A program made the position numbers and the translations under genes. A stretch of DNA of 64,000 nucleotides from Cytidiella melzeri (Eukaryota; Basidiomycota; Agaricomycetes; Polyporales; Irpicaceae), in assembly GCA_022592445.1 (NCBI GenBank), contig JABYQR010000076.1, forward strand, positions 83,447 to 147,446, written 5' to 3'. This document shows, piece by piece, positions 24,636 to 36,153 of the stretch (position 1 is the first letter of the stretch; every line of letters begins with the position of its first letter). Below the pieces are notes generated by a model. The model searched no databases. It was not told the DNA's origin and saw only the letters and a list, made by a program, of their open reading frames with translations.

Positions 24636-27600
24636 ATGATCCCTGACACAAGGAGCACTTTCCGGGTAATCTCTTATAACGCAAACCATACAGCTAACAA
24701 CACTGCAGCTGTGCTGCAGCATTTCATTCAAGCTGACGCCATTCTCATTCAGGAGCCTTCGTATTCGGTGCTCAAACAAACCCCCTCTCCCACAAACCCT
24801 CTCGGTGATGAGTTCTTTGGAACTCAAGCCCAACCGGCAGACTGGCTTCTTCTAGAAGTCAGCGACATCCGACAAGCAAGGGTAGCCTGCTATGTAAATC
24901 GCAGGTGGGCTGGATCCAACCCACGCACTCGCCACGACATCATTTCGCACCCCCACCTACTGTGTTTCTCTCTTTCCTTTGGCCACACTGAACGCTTCTT
25001 CCTCAACGTCTACAGTCACCCTAACACCCATGACGCCACTCATACCCTGCTCTCTGCACACCATCTTCCCGCCTTCACCCTGGTTGCAGGTGACTTCAAC
25101 CTCCACCACATGCTCTGGGAATCGGGGCGACGCGACGATCGTCACGCCCAGGAGGTCATCAACTTTATGCCGGACATAAATGTGTCCTTGCTGAATGCTC
25201 CAGACGTCTTCACGCACTTCCCTCATTGGTGCGGATTGATGCCCTCAGTCATCGACCTGGCTTGGATTGACTCGGCGATGGTCAATCATCCTCTCTCTGC
25301 CCTCACCATTGATGCTGACATGCGCATGGGATCCGACCATGCCATTCTTGCCATTGACATCCCTACAGTCCCAGAGTACACAGCTCTCCCGCGCATAGTC
25401 CCAAACTCAGATGCTGAGACGGACTTTATCCTCGACATTATTGAGGCCGCACGTATGCGCACCCAAGATTCCCTCTCCTCTTCCAATGATGTTGACCGCT
25501 TGCTCACAATGCTCTTTAATTCTGTACAGGAAGCTTTTGAAAAACATGCTACTACTCCCCGTATCTCAAGCCACTCCAAACCGTGGTGGAACGAGGAATG
25601 TCGAGAGACGCTCAGCACGTTTCGCCAATCTGGCTTGCAGGAGGATCGTTGGGCCTTCTTCCGAGCAGTGCGAATGGCCAAGCGCCAATACTTCGATGGC
25701 GTAATTGCTGAAATGACAGCGAAAAAGTGAGTGTGGGACCTCACTGCATGGTCCAAACCACGACTGATCTCAATGCTGTCCCACATCAAGGGAAGCGATG
25801 GAGCCACACTTTCCACCTTTGACGATTTTGTTAGGGGATGCTCTGCACAGTTTTACTCTGCACGGGAACGTGCAGTCGATCTGTCCATAGTTAATGTCCT
25901 CGAGCAGCGGGACATACGACCGTTTCTACCATTCTCGCAGCAAGAATTGAGGGAGTGTCTCGCATCAACCTCCTCTCGCTCCGCGCCAGGACCAGATCAC
26001 CTTACGTGGTCAATGATCAAGACGCTCGTGGCTGAACGCGAGATTGAAACGTACCTCTTATCTCTCTTCAATGCATGCATTACTAATGGTTTTTGGCCCT
26101 CACAGTTCAAGTCGTCAGTTACAGTGGTCATACCCAAGCCCAAGAAAACAGACTACACGGTACTGAAGGTGTATCGTCCAATTGTCCTTCTCAGTTGCAT
26201 GGGCAAATTGTTGGAAAAATTGATTGCCAACCGCATGCAATACGACTGCGTGCGACACCAGCTCCTGCATCCATCCCAGTGCGGCGGCATTCGTCACCAC
26301 TCCACAGACGACGCCGGCCTCCTACTTGTCCACCACCTTAGAGCTGCACGAGCGGCTGGCCTGCATTCCTCTTGTCTCGCCATGGACATCGCCCAGTTCT
26401 TCCCCTCCATCAATCACCAACTCCTAGTTGCCATCCTCCAGCGGCTAGGCTTCCACCCCTCGCTGTGCCAACTTGTGGCCACATATCTTGCCAATCGTAC
26501 CACTCAATTCCGGTGGGCAGAGCAATTGTCTGGCCCGGTTAGCTGCGCCGTTGGCGTAGGCCAGGGCTCATGCCTCTCCCCTACGTTCTCCGCTTTAGCC
26601 ATCACCCCTGCACTTTTCGTCATCTCCAACTTTTTGCCGATTCCAAATTCCACCCTCCGCTCGCTCCTTCTCTTCTTCGTCGACGACGGCACTCTCGCGA
26701 TTTCTTCTGATTCTTTAGGTACAAACATTTTCCTTCTTAAGAACCTATACCTCCGCATCACAGAAACTTTTACTCGTATTGGCATTGTTCTTGAACTTGA
26801 TAAACTTGAACTCGCCCACTTCCCACTACCCAAATACCACGGACCTTTACCTTCTCTTACTGTCACCATCAACGATTCATCCATAACACTTCCTCCCAAA
26901 CGCATTTGGCGTTATCTTGGTTTTTTCTTCGACTCCCAACTTAAATTTCAGTATCACGTTCGATTTTACGCTACAAAGGCTCTCAGCACCGTCCGCAGAT
27001 ACCCCATGTTAGGGAATTCCAATCGTGGCCTCGCTCCAATGCAGAAACGCCTCCTATACATCTCTTGTGTTCGCCCCATCCTCACATACGGTTTTCGCCT
27101 TTGGTTCAATCCTCGCAAACCCCAGAAGACCCTCATCTCGTTGCTGTCACACGCCCAATCAACTGCCGCAAGGTGGATATTGGGCGCATTCCGTACATCC
27201 CCCATCGGCGGGATGGAAATACTCGCTGGCCTCCTGCCGATCCGCCTTCACCTCCGAAAACTTTTCGACACGTCCGTTCTCCGCACCCAATGTCTCCCTT
27301 CTAGTCACCTTGTCACTGTCACGGCCAATCCCAACGCCGTTCGCAATCGCTCCCATTCTGTCGGATTTCCCATTCACAACATCCTGCCGCACTCATCATT
27401 GCCTCTTCAAATCCATCATCAATCCTCCACCCCCAACCTCGAGCCAATCAGTCATTCACATCCTGAGCTACAGCCCGGAAATAGAGTATTAGACGTTTTT
27501 GCCTCACGTATTTCATTTAATCTTGACCATCCTAAAAAATCATCTGACGCTTTTAAATCTTGGCTAGATAGTAAACAAACCTTTATTCGACGCTTAGCTT

Positions 27601-28487
27601 CCTCCCCTTTAACCACTTTTGCCTTCTCTGACGGGTCAGCGCGAACAGGAAACCCGGATGTCGCCGCCGCCGCCTACTGAGTGTATGTTGGACGCGCCCT
27701 CATTGCCTCAAGGGCTTTCACCTACTCAAACGCCACGTCCTTCGACGCCGAACTTCTCGCCCTCGCGGCGTGCATTGCGCGTGGCATCAACACCACCACC
27801 ACCGACCTTCACATCTTCTGCGACAGCGAAGCCGCCATGAAATCCCTTCTTAAAGTGGAACCACACTCCGCTCAGGCCATCTCCATTGGCATCTCCAATC
27901 GACTACGCGCATGGTTCACGGTGAACCCCGCAGCTCACCTCCATCTCCACTGGTGCCCAGGGCACGTCGGTGTCAAGCAAAACGAGTTGGTGGACCAGCA
28001 AGCTCGGGCAGCGCTGGATAACCCGAATCCCATCCCATTCACCTCGGTCGCATGGACCAGGAAGACAGCCAAAGGCCGCGCAGTCGCTGCGTGGGCGAAT
28101 ATGTGCCAACACCCCGCATATCGGGGGCGCAATTTCCTATGTGGTCGAAAGCCGATCATACCTACCACCCACAAAGGAGGAAAGTTGCTCGCACGCTTCA
28201 CCACCAACAGCCTAGCAGCTCGAGCAGCCCGGGCCATATTGAACCATGCTCCCACCGGAGAGTATCGACACTGATTCTTTCCGAACGAGGCAACCCGCTG
28301 CGATCAATGCACCGTCTTTCACTCGCGCACACATATCATCAACCAATGCACTCGGTATCGCCGGCCGCGGCGCAACTTCCTGGAGTTTCTCAAAAACTCG
28401 TCTGACCCCGACCCTGCGCTTCACTCCTTTCTTCTTGAGAACCCCCTCGCATTTACCTTCGATCACGCTCCTCACAATCATGGATAA
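24636..28487 (+). pseudogene. LINE ORF2 (endonuclease, reverse transcriptase, RNase H) with three in-frame stops
   Basis: A 1,284-codon frame that stays in register from end to end but is broken by TGA at 25728-25730, 27678-27680 and 28272-28274. The first 250 residues are an apurinic-type endonuclease (FRVISYNANH, IQEPSY, VAGDFNLHH, GSDHAILAID). The reverse transcriptase follows, with AMDIAQFFPSINH, GVGQGSCLSPTFSALA and the catalytic FVDDG. RNase H has FSDGSA, CDSEAAMKSL and HWCPGHVGVKQNELVD. The tail carries CDQC...H...H...C, a zinc motif common in fungal LINEs. Each stop would read as arginine if TGA came from CGA. The enzyme as written should not be made in full. Confidence 0.92.
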
Positions 28488-28628
28488 TCATTGAGTTGGT
28501 AGTGTACATCCAATGCGCGTCGCGCGCGTCTTGACTTCAACGTCTTCCTGTCACGCGTACTCTACTATGTGTATAGTCCTACAGTTTGTTTCGTCTCTGG
28601 CTCTGCCGACGGTTAATAACAATGATTC

Positions 28629-28654
28629 AAAAAAAAAAAAAAAAAAAAAAAAAA
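28629..28654 (+). repeat. Poly(A) tail of the LINE
   Basis: Run of 26 adenines directly followed by the right target duplication. It marks the 3' end of the reverse-transcribed RNA. Confidence 0.95.
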
Positions 28655-28668
28655 GAAGCGCCGATATT
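28655..28668. repeat. LINE target-site duplication, right copy
   Basis: Exact repeat of GAAGCGCCGATATT found at 22576-22589. Confidence 0.93.
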
Positions 28669-28790
28669 GATTGCGAAGTTTGGCACACTTCCCTCATATG
28701 TCTTACTCAACCTACTAGAAACTCTCAACCTCAACTTTCTGGTAGTTCGGGTGCTCGAGCTACCGCAGCACAACCAGCTGGTGTACCTAT

Positions 28791-28985
28791 AGGCGTGGTC
28801 AATTCTTAGGTGGTTCGTCAGGTCGCTGGTTCGTCGAGTTCGTCGCCACCATTGGTGGCGTTTCCTGGGGCATGCCGGGCATGCCGAGAATCAGCAGAGA
28901 TCTCGGACGTGCGCCCTCTCCACTGGCCATCCCACCGTTATGCCAAAAGTGTATTGGCTGTCGGGAGTGTCATCAGTATACTACA
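28791..28985. repeat. Harbinger left terminal inverted repeat (~190 bp)
   Basis: It matches the reverse complement of about 33590-33781. The first 60 bases are identical and only scattered mismatches occur over about 170 bases, fading near the inner end. A direct pair of GGCATGCC/GGGCATGCC words lies inside. Confidence 0.88.
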
Positions 28986-29190
28986 GCACAAATATTAAGT
29001 AGTGTACTGTACTTAAATCTATAAAATACATTGTAGTCGGATTATGCACACTTGCGCGCACCTCCCGCTCTAGACGCCTAGGATTTCCCACGAGAGCCGA
29101 TGCAGACGCGACTTGCACGGTTTTTTCGTTCTATCTATTCACACTATTCTCTACGACTTACTCAAGAGAGTTGGACTGGGATGTCCAGCT

Positions 29191-31222
29191 ATGGCTGGGG
29201 TGCAGTGGGGTAAGTCTTTGCCACTTGTCAGTTTCTACTTTTTTGCTGATTTATTCCAGGCCTTGGGAGCAGAATCCCGAATATACCTGCAGGAGGGCTG
29301 TTGGAATACCTTCAGGATAACTCAGTGGGCACGGATTTGAATGCATCTGAGGTAAAGTGCTCATGCAGATGAGTCAAGCAGCAGACTTACCCAATTATCA
29401 GGATAACCGTACTGTTTTCCCTTCGCCCGATACACACCGCGCACAACGAGAACACGACACCGCGCGCAGAGCCATGGTTGGCACTGTCGGATCGGCCAAG
29501 GAGGGGGTCACTGCGGAGCCTCTTGGAGCTCGTGAAGGCCACTCGGAATGTCAGTACCTTGCTCTACGCAACGACGCGGTACGTATCACAAATCATATGC
29601 GGCCGAGCCTTGAGTTGTTTGCTTACATGCTATTCAGCACCAGCGGGGCGGCTCGTACATGGCCATCCAGCGCCGTGAGGCCGCGCAACTTGGTGCTGAG
29701 GTGGACTCTCCTCCAGCTGTCGCTCCTTGCATTGCCTACAACACCGGCCTTGCCCTCAACACTCACGTCGACGCGAACGCTCGGGCTGACCTCGGAGACG
29801 AAGATGATCTGTCTCCCGTGCAGTTCGCTGACGATAATCTGCTGCAAGTTGATGAAAACTCACTCTCTAATCTGCCTGTGCCGGCCGCATTCACTCCGCT
29901 GCTGCCTGAGCTATGCCACTCGCACAACGCTCAGAACCACACCTCCCGCAGGGCTCACGCAGGTTCACTCGAGCTGCATCCCTCCGACCACCGCATGACA
30001 AAACGAGCTCGCCGTGCTGGCCCTGCTCATGGAACAGACACTCATCCGCACTCCACTCCGCCGCAGCCCGTGCCCACGCCGGTTCAGAAGAAGGGTTCGC
30101 TCGCAACGTCCCGAAAACTGACTAAACCAGCATCAGGCCTGACCAAAGCTGATGCCAAGAAGGAGGTTGATGAGAACCATGACCGTGTTGCTTGCAGTTG
30201 GCCAGAGGACGAAATCAGCAAGTTGCTACACGAGTTACTTGACCCTGACGGTGTCGTGGGCGCAACTCTCAAAGCTGATCAGCAGCCAAGCAATTATCAC
30301 TTTAAGAAGGTGAGGTATCTGTTCTCTTGCTCAATGTCATATGAGGTAACATTGGTGTATAGCTTGCAGCGTCACTGTGGAAAGGTGTCCGCAATGACCA
30401 ATCGTTGAAGAGTAAGTATGTGCGCATGAGGGCGGAGTTTTCGCAGATCATACAGCTGGAGTCGTTCACGGGTGGTGGCGGAGATGCTGATACTGTCGAC
30501 TATGGTAATGAGGGTGCAGTCGATGCCCGGCTGAAGTCTGCAGCCAAGGCTGGAAAAGAGGTCGGTACACTGACGGGAAAGAGGTATCTCGAGTGGAAGA
30601 ACAATGGGTGGTATGAGTTGTTCAACAATAGGTGCGTATTTTGTTCCACAGTTGACTTATGCTGAGCTGAGGCTTGTTTAGACCTGGAAGCCATGGCGGC
30701 TTGGTCCGCAGGCATGCTTTTCGCTCGGGTGCTCTGAGTGATCGCGAAGACCTTAGTCTCGGGAGTCCTGGCAGTGACGGAGACAATGACAGTGAGTAGG
30801 AGCACTTGGAGAGAAATAACAGCCATACTAATAATACCTAAGACTCTGACGTGGAGATTGTCTCAAAGCCAGCTTTGACTCTTTGCAACTCTGCTCAGGG
30901 GTTGAAGACGTCAGCGCCACTTCACCGCCAGCCCGGTGTGCCGATACCAGCTCATGTGCCTCGCACACCAAAGACCAAAGCCACATCATCAATGGACACC
31001 TTCTTCGAGACAAGTGCTGCAGCAATGACTCACCACACTGCCAATGAGGATCGAAAGCTCGAGCTTGGAAGACGCAAAATTGAGCATGACATCAAGAAGG
31101 ACAACTTTGCCATGGCAGAGCGGAAGGTTGCGCAGGCGCGAGAATTTCTCAGTGATCCAAATACTGATGAAGTTATCAAAGCCCAAGCACGCAAAGCTAT
31201 CCAAGAGTTCTTCAACATGTGA
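29191..31222 (+). CDS. Harbinger SANT/Myb-like DNA-binding protein
   Basis: Accessory protein that in this superfamily binds transposon ends and brings the transposase into the nucleus. The seven-exon model is 29191-29209, 29260-29351, 29402-29578, 29638-30309, 30363-30631, 30682-30791 and 30843-31222, with consensus splice sites and matching phases, giving 572 residues. The N-terminal 280 residues are of low order, with basic stretches such as MTKRARRAG. The core follows, with SWPEDEISKLLHELLDP (Trp-rich helix) and KKLAASLWKGVRN, the pattern of Myb/SANT-like domains in transposons, and KRYLEWKNNGWYELFNN. The C-terminal helix is charged (KLELGRRKIEHDIKKDNF). No in-frame stop breaks it. The first exon is the least sure part. 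Confidence 0.75.
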
Positions 31223-31442
31223 ATTTGAGGCTTTCTCTCTAGTTGGTGATAATTATACCCAAATTGGTTTTCATTCATTTTGCCCTTACACATCACTTTC
31301 ATTTGAGCACCTTTGCAAACCATTTCCACAGTCGTTACTTGTTACTCTAATGTCAGGATTCTAATCACATATATAAGTAATCTATTTCCACAGTCATTAC
31401 TTGTTTCTCCGTTGTTAGGAATCTTATCACATATATTTTAAT

Positions 31443-32995
31443 CTATGCAGGAAATAATCTATCTAGCATCTCATTACGAAACGCAAGGCCTTCAAGACGT
31501 AATCTGGTACTGTTCTCTCCATCAGGAATATTAGGCTCTTCATCTCCCACCAAGTTTCCCCCATAAGCTGGCAACACCTGACCTTCTTCTGGTAAGTCAT
31601 CAGGAGAGTAGTCTCCAATGACTTCTGGATGATCTCCAATGTCAATGCATATATTGTGAATGATCATCAATGCTTCGATAACTCGGTAAACATCGTCAAT
31701 GTTTTGTGGTGTTGACAGCAGCTTTAGTGCTGGAAATCGGCCCTTGAGCATACCAAATGCATGTTCCACATATATGCGTTTGTTGGATAGGTTCTTGTTG
31801 AATTGTCGTCTACGAACTTTCTCATTTCCACCTGCTTGCTGAATTTCAGGCTCATTAAATGGTCGCAACACAAACGGGCTAGATGGATAGCCTATTTTGG
31901 ACCTTTAATATGCATACAGCAGCCAGCTCAGGAGAGACTGATACTAACCTTTGTCTGCCAGCAGGTATTCACCAGGTTGGAATAAGAGATGTCGCTGCAT
32001 CCAAACATATGATCTCTTCCAGATTGTGACATCTGGTACTGATCCTGGCCAACCACCCTCAAAAGCCATGAACCTTTTCTGGTGGTCTACAATAGCCTGA
32101 ATATTAACCTTGCAACACATTAGGATAGATGTTCAGAATACAAATCAAAAATCATACCGCAGGAAATTTCTTGCGAGATAAATATGACACTCCTTGTTGG
32201 TGTGGCATACTGCTTAGCCGTATTAGGCTTCCATCAACAACACCAATGCATTGATCAAACCCATTTTCACCAAAATGCTCCTTTGACTCTGCATGTCGTG
32301 CATTATCTCCCCATACTAGTGTCTCTGAACCTAACTCTCGAAGTGCTCGGGTTACCCGCCTGAATAGAATAGCTACTGGTGAATAACTTTAAGCTCCTAA
32401 TAGCTGAGTCACATACCGGCAGAATACATGAACAGTACCTTTGCCAAGGCCCATACGGTGTGCTACAGACTGTGCATTGGAACCAAGCTGGCCATACCGC
32501 ATGAGGAAGCAGCCTAGCTGGTAACGGACAGGATGCTGCGGCTTTCTTCCAGATGATTGGAAGAGATTATTTTCCTCTAGACGTCCAACAAGAAAATCAA
32601 AGGTTGTGCGGCTAACACTAGGTTGTTATATATGAGAATCTTTGATAATGGATTTTCAAATGTATGTTTTACCAAAATTCATGACAGAAATCTCTGTCAG
32701 GCCAGGACAGAGCTTTGTTGAAGAAATCATGACATTTTTCAAGCTGGTCGTATTATCCTCGAGGGCCTCTGGCATTCTGCAGGTGGGCAATTGCAAGGAT
32801 GTCTATTCCTAGGCGGCGCAAGAAAGTTGTCACTTCATCTGGAATGTCATCAAGTGTATCATCTGGCACAAGGCTGTCTATAAGTGCCTCAACATCAATG
32901 TCATCCTCGAGTGAGCTTGCAAGAAACTGAAGGTTGGCACTGTGGGCACAGAGAAGAGCTTGAAGTTGAGTTCGAGAGATAGTATGAGAACTCAT
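31443..32995 (-). pseudogene. Harbinger (HARBI1-like) DDE transposase with one in-frame stop
   Basis: Nuclease of the DDE_Tnp_4 family. Minus-strand exons are 32995-32673, 32617-32417, 32359-32158, 32108-31949 and 31891-31443, giving 445 codons. The N-terminal part holds RTTFDFLVGRLE and a helix-turn-helix-like region (NAQSVAHRMGLGKGTVHVFCR). Catalytic acids lie in GVVDGSLIRL, in YLLADKGYP and in NKRIYVEHAFG, and WPGSVPDVTIW is the usual block between the first two. A TAA at 32753-32755 (codon 81) interrupts exon 1 with no splice site near enough to skip it. The glutamine codon CAA is the simplest ancestor. All else is intact, so inactivation looks recent, or the protein may be made from a downstream start lacking its N-terminus. 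Confidence 0.85.
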
Positions 32996-33589
32996 AGCAG
33001 CAAGGGAAGTTGAAGACTGCTAGTAATGACAACTTGAGAGGATGTGTTCACTTGAACAGGGATGTTAACTGTAAGGACCAGAGGAGTTGGAAACAGGGGT
33101 GAAAGGGCTATATGGCAACAAGGCAGTGTCCATGTGGTAAAACAAAAGATGTGACTATAAACAAAGGGGTCATGAGAGACAAGAAAAGCTTTCAATAGGG
33201 GTAAAGTTCATGAGTAGGGCCGCAAAAGTCTATTACACCTACTTTAGACCTAAAAATACTCGGTTGGCTCTTGAGTTTAGAGTTCAAGAAATTACATTAG
33301 TGGCTGCATTCATCCTAAGTGGGCTGATACTGGTTCTAACCTACAAAATATGTATGGAAGAAACACTTAGATTTCTCAGCCCTGCTGCTACCCAACTGCA
33401 TTTTTTGGGCCTTAGGTCTAGGGTCATGGCATTAGCTGTAATTTGAACATGACAGTATATGGGAAGCTGTGTTATGGAACAACAAAAAGCCCCTGTGGGA
33501 AATCATGGGCATCTACAGCAGAGAGGAGCACAGAGTGAACAACATTCCTGGATCGTATGCATGGTGCTACAGTACAATAGTCAACTTTG
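32996..33589. other. Non-coding interior of the Harbinger element
   Basis: Upstream region of the transposase gene, between its start and the right inverted repeat. No coding potential or sub-repeats were recognised; it should contain the transposase promoter. Confidence 0.5.
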
Positions 33590-33781
33590 TCTATACTCCT
33601 GAGAGTCCCGACAGACAGTCCACTTTTGGCATAGCGGCGGGATGGCCAGCGGAGAAGGCGCACGTCCGAGATCTCTACTGATTCTCGGCATGCCCGGCAT
33701 GCCCCTGGAAACGCCACCAAAGGTGGCGACGAACTCGACGAACCAGCGACCTGACGAACCACCTAAGAATTGACCACGCCT
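33590..33781. repeat. Harbinger right terminal inverted repeat
   Basis: Inverted partner of 28791-28985, ending GACCACGCCT. Inner bases diverge more than outer ones. Confidence 0.88.
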
Positions 33782-33793
33782 TATAACCTGGAA

Positions 33794-35694
33794 ATGGACA
33801 GTCTAAAACGCCGTATCAGAGACTTTATTCTCCGCCTGCGATTTTCCCTTGATTCCCCTCCGATTGCTCGTGACTACACTAACCACCCTCTTGAGGAATC
33901 CACCAGTCCTTTGCCCACTGAGCTCCTTCTTCAAATCTTTGTGCAGATTTCTGTCGAAGATCTTTTACGATGTCGTAGGGTGAGTTATCAAATCCCTCGT
34001 TGAAGCGATGACCGATCTCAGTGGTTAATTCCATCAACCTGTTAGGTATGCAGAGCGTTCCAGGCAGTCATCGATGGGTCACCTGAGACACAGTACTACA
34101 TAGAGCTACACGTCTCTGGCTACAAGAACAACAATGCTAACACCACCATGGGAGCAGAGGCTCGCTTGGAGGCTCTTCAAGCACAGCAACGGTGGTGGAA
34201 AGCGCCAAGCGAATCAGTTCAGAACCCGGAAGACTTTGGATGGGCCTCCAATAACAGCCACAGCCAGTTCTATGATAATGTGTGGATCCGTTGTACTCCG
34301 ACTTGGAGGTGTGGGGCAGCGCCCGGGTATAATGCCATACAGTGCATCTGCTTCGAACAGGCTGCGGACGGGAGGCTACTGGCGGATACCTGGAAATATT
34401 CGTTCCCATATATTTTTGAGGCCGTCGCTGCAGACCCATCGCGAGATAGGCTGTATGGGTTGGTCATGAACGACGGCGACCCACGGGGCTATAGGTACGC
34501 CACAGCTTCGTGCCACACCGCTTGCACGGCTGGTTCAACTTCATCACCAGACTTCTGACGATGGCTATGTCAGACGGTGCTGTTCTGTCTGAGCAAGTGC
34601 TCGAACCCGATGCACTGGGTGATCACATTCAAGTTCCAATCACGATGCATTTCGAGGAGGAAATCATCGCCGTTGTGACTGAATCCATAAGAGCTTCAGC
34701 TGTCCGTGTTACACTCTTGGATCACCAGTCCGGAGTTGCTATAGCTGTAAGCACATACATACCAATCGCAGATAGGTGGTATATGACTGATGATCTCTAG
34801 AGTATTTCTCGTGGGACGCGGGTTCACTCCTGGGGGGATTCGGAGCACATTAAGCTCCAGCTTATCACGAAAAGCTGTTTCCTGCTCCACGTCATGGACT
34901 ATGGGAACATCATAACGGAAGTATACGTGGTGGCGCCAGCAGCCGCTACACAGCCACTAAACATACAGCTCGTTGCAACGTTTGAATACCCTACGGTTCA
35001 CATCGACTTCGACGACAATAAGAGTACCTGCAACTACTACAACCGCTCATTCACCGTGGAAAAGTCCCGCTGTGGTGGCCTGATGACTCGGAACGCGCCT
35101 CCGCGCCCATTCGTGCGTTCTCATGGTTCAAAGATCCTCTTCATACGGCGCATCTATGGCTATTCCAGCATCCTTCACTGCGTACAGCTGTCCGTCTTCA
35201 TGTCTGCAGTGGAAAATTCCCGATCTTCTCACTTGCTCAAACGAGCACCAGTACATCCTTGGAAGTCATGGGGTCCGCGGAATACTCGCTGTTTTCTGGA
35301 CAGCGTCTCTGGATGTCATTGGAGCTATGGCCACCAAATGATATGTCGAGACAATACCTTGCTTGACTTCAGCTCCAGCGACATCGCTCGGGATTTGCGA
35401 AATGCGGCTAACAAGGGACATGCCAGCACTGAGGCAAGGCAACCAACCCTACGGAAGGGAAAGTCGTTCCAGCTTTGGCAAGGGCCTGAAGAACATGAGT
35501 CGATTCAGGACCTGGACGACGTAGTCATTCCAGGATACAGTGGGAGGATAGTCCGACGAGCTACTGTCCTACGGCAAGAAATGTTGTTCTTCCACGATAT
35601 AATCACTACGCTTCCGTATCGGGAGACGAAGATTCCAGAGGACTTAGATGGGAAGAGCCGAAAAGCCCACCTGCCTTTCATGAAAGTCGTGTGA
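33794..35694 (+). CDS. F-box protein of the large agaricomycete family
   Basis: Probable substrate adaptor of an SCF ubiquitin ligase. The four exons are 33794-33979, 34046-34494, 34551-34746 and 34801-35694, giving 574 residues. Splice sites are GTGAGT...TTAG, GTACGC...CCAG and GTAAGC...CTAG. The F-box is near residues 40-75, with LPTELLLQIFVQISVEDLLRCRRVCRAFQ split by the first intron. The rest has no named domain but matches the long beta-rich C-terminal part common in mushroom F-box families. A Harbinger element ends 12 bp before the ATG and a LINE lies just beyond, so the native promoter is now 5-11 kb away. The gene may be silenced or driven by transposon DNA. Its frame is unbroken. Confidence 0.82.
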
Positions 35695-36153
35695 CTATGA
35701 GTCATGTACTGAATATACTCTTACTGGGTTTTGAATATAGCATCTGAGTCCGTTTTACTAGTACAGCCACTGTGTTCTGTATGACTTGCTGCCCATGCAC
35801 AAATGACGGCGCGTTCCCAACTTTCACAATCAGCTTGCTACCTCAGGTCAAAATCAATCGACGCAGGTGCGCACGCTCTTCCAAGAACTCAGTCGCTCCC
35901 TAGGCAACAACTAGCACATGTATAGATGCTTGATGCAGATGACAGGGCGTGGAATGGATCACAGCAGAACAAGTTGCTGCCAACCCATACCTTAGCGGGC
36001 CAATGAGTTTAGCATCATGAGTTCAAGACGCAAACTGGACGTAAACTACAGCTACAGTTGGTTGATGTGCTGCCCTTTGCGTCCAGAGCGATTGCGGAAA
36101 GAAGGATAGTCTCGTGAGAAAACTGATTCGAGTGCTATGGGGCAGTCTGTGCG
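35695..36153. other. Convergent 3' flanks; start of the duplicated block
   Basis: No gene seen. The part from 35920 onward is the source-side copy of the block found at 20735-21285. Confidence 0.5.

Larger units (their letters stand above)
22590..28654 (+). mobile_element. Non-LTR (LINE) retrotransposon, 6.07 kb, apparently full length
   Basis: The element runs from a 196-bp leader through ORF1 (22786-24624) and ORF2 (24636-28487) to a 26-base poly(A) tract. It is flanked by perfect 14-bp target duplications, as expected from target-primed reverse transcription. ORF1 is gag-like with CCHC knuckles. ORF2 has an AP endonuclease, reverse transcriptase, RNase H and a terminal Cys/His motif, the layout of fungal Tad-like and related clades. 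Three in-frame TGA codons break ORF2, so this copy is not autonomous. The exact duplication and tail suggest a fairly recent insertion. Confidence 0.93.
28791..33781. mobile_element. PIF/Harbinger DNA transposon, 4.99 kb
   Basis: The element is bounded by long inverted repeats starting AGGCGTGGTCAATTC and carries the two proteins of this superfamily: a SANT/Myb-like protein (plus strand) and a DDE transposase (minus strand). The genes converge, ending 220 bp apart. The flanking trinucleotide is TAT on both sides with these ends. If the terminal A is left out, the flanks read ATA and TTA, close to the TWA preference of the superfamily. The Myb gene looks intact, while the transposase has one TAA codon. 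It lies 136 bp past the LINE and ends 12 bp before the F-box start codon. Confidence 0.92.

Noticed and set aside
24636..28487. In-frame TGA codons as recoded (read-through or reassigned) codons
   Set aside because: Host genes here end normally at TGA (for example 3395-3397 and 18930-18932), no recoding structure is evident, and similar stops occur in three unrelated decaying elements. Mutation is simpler.
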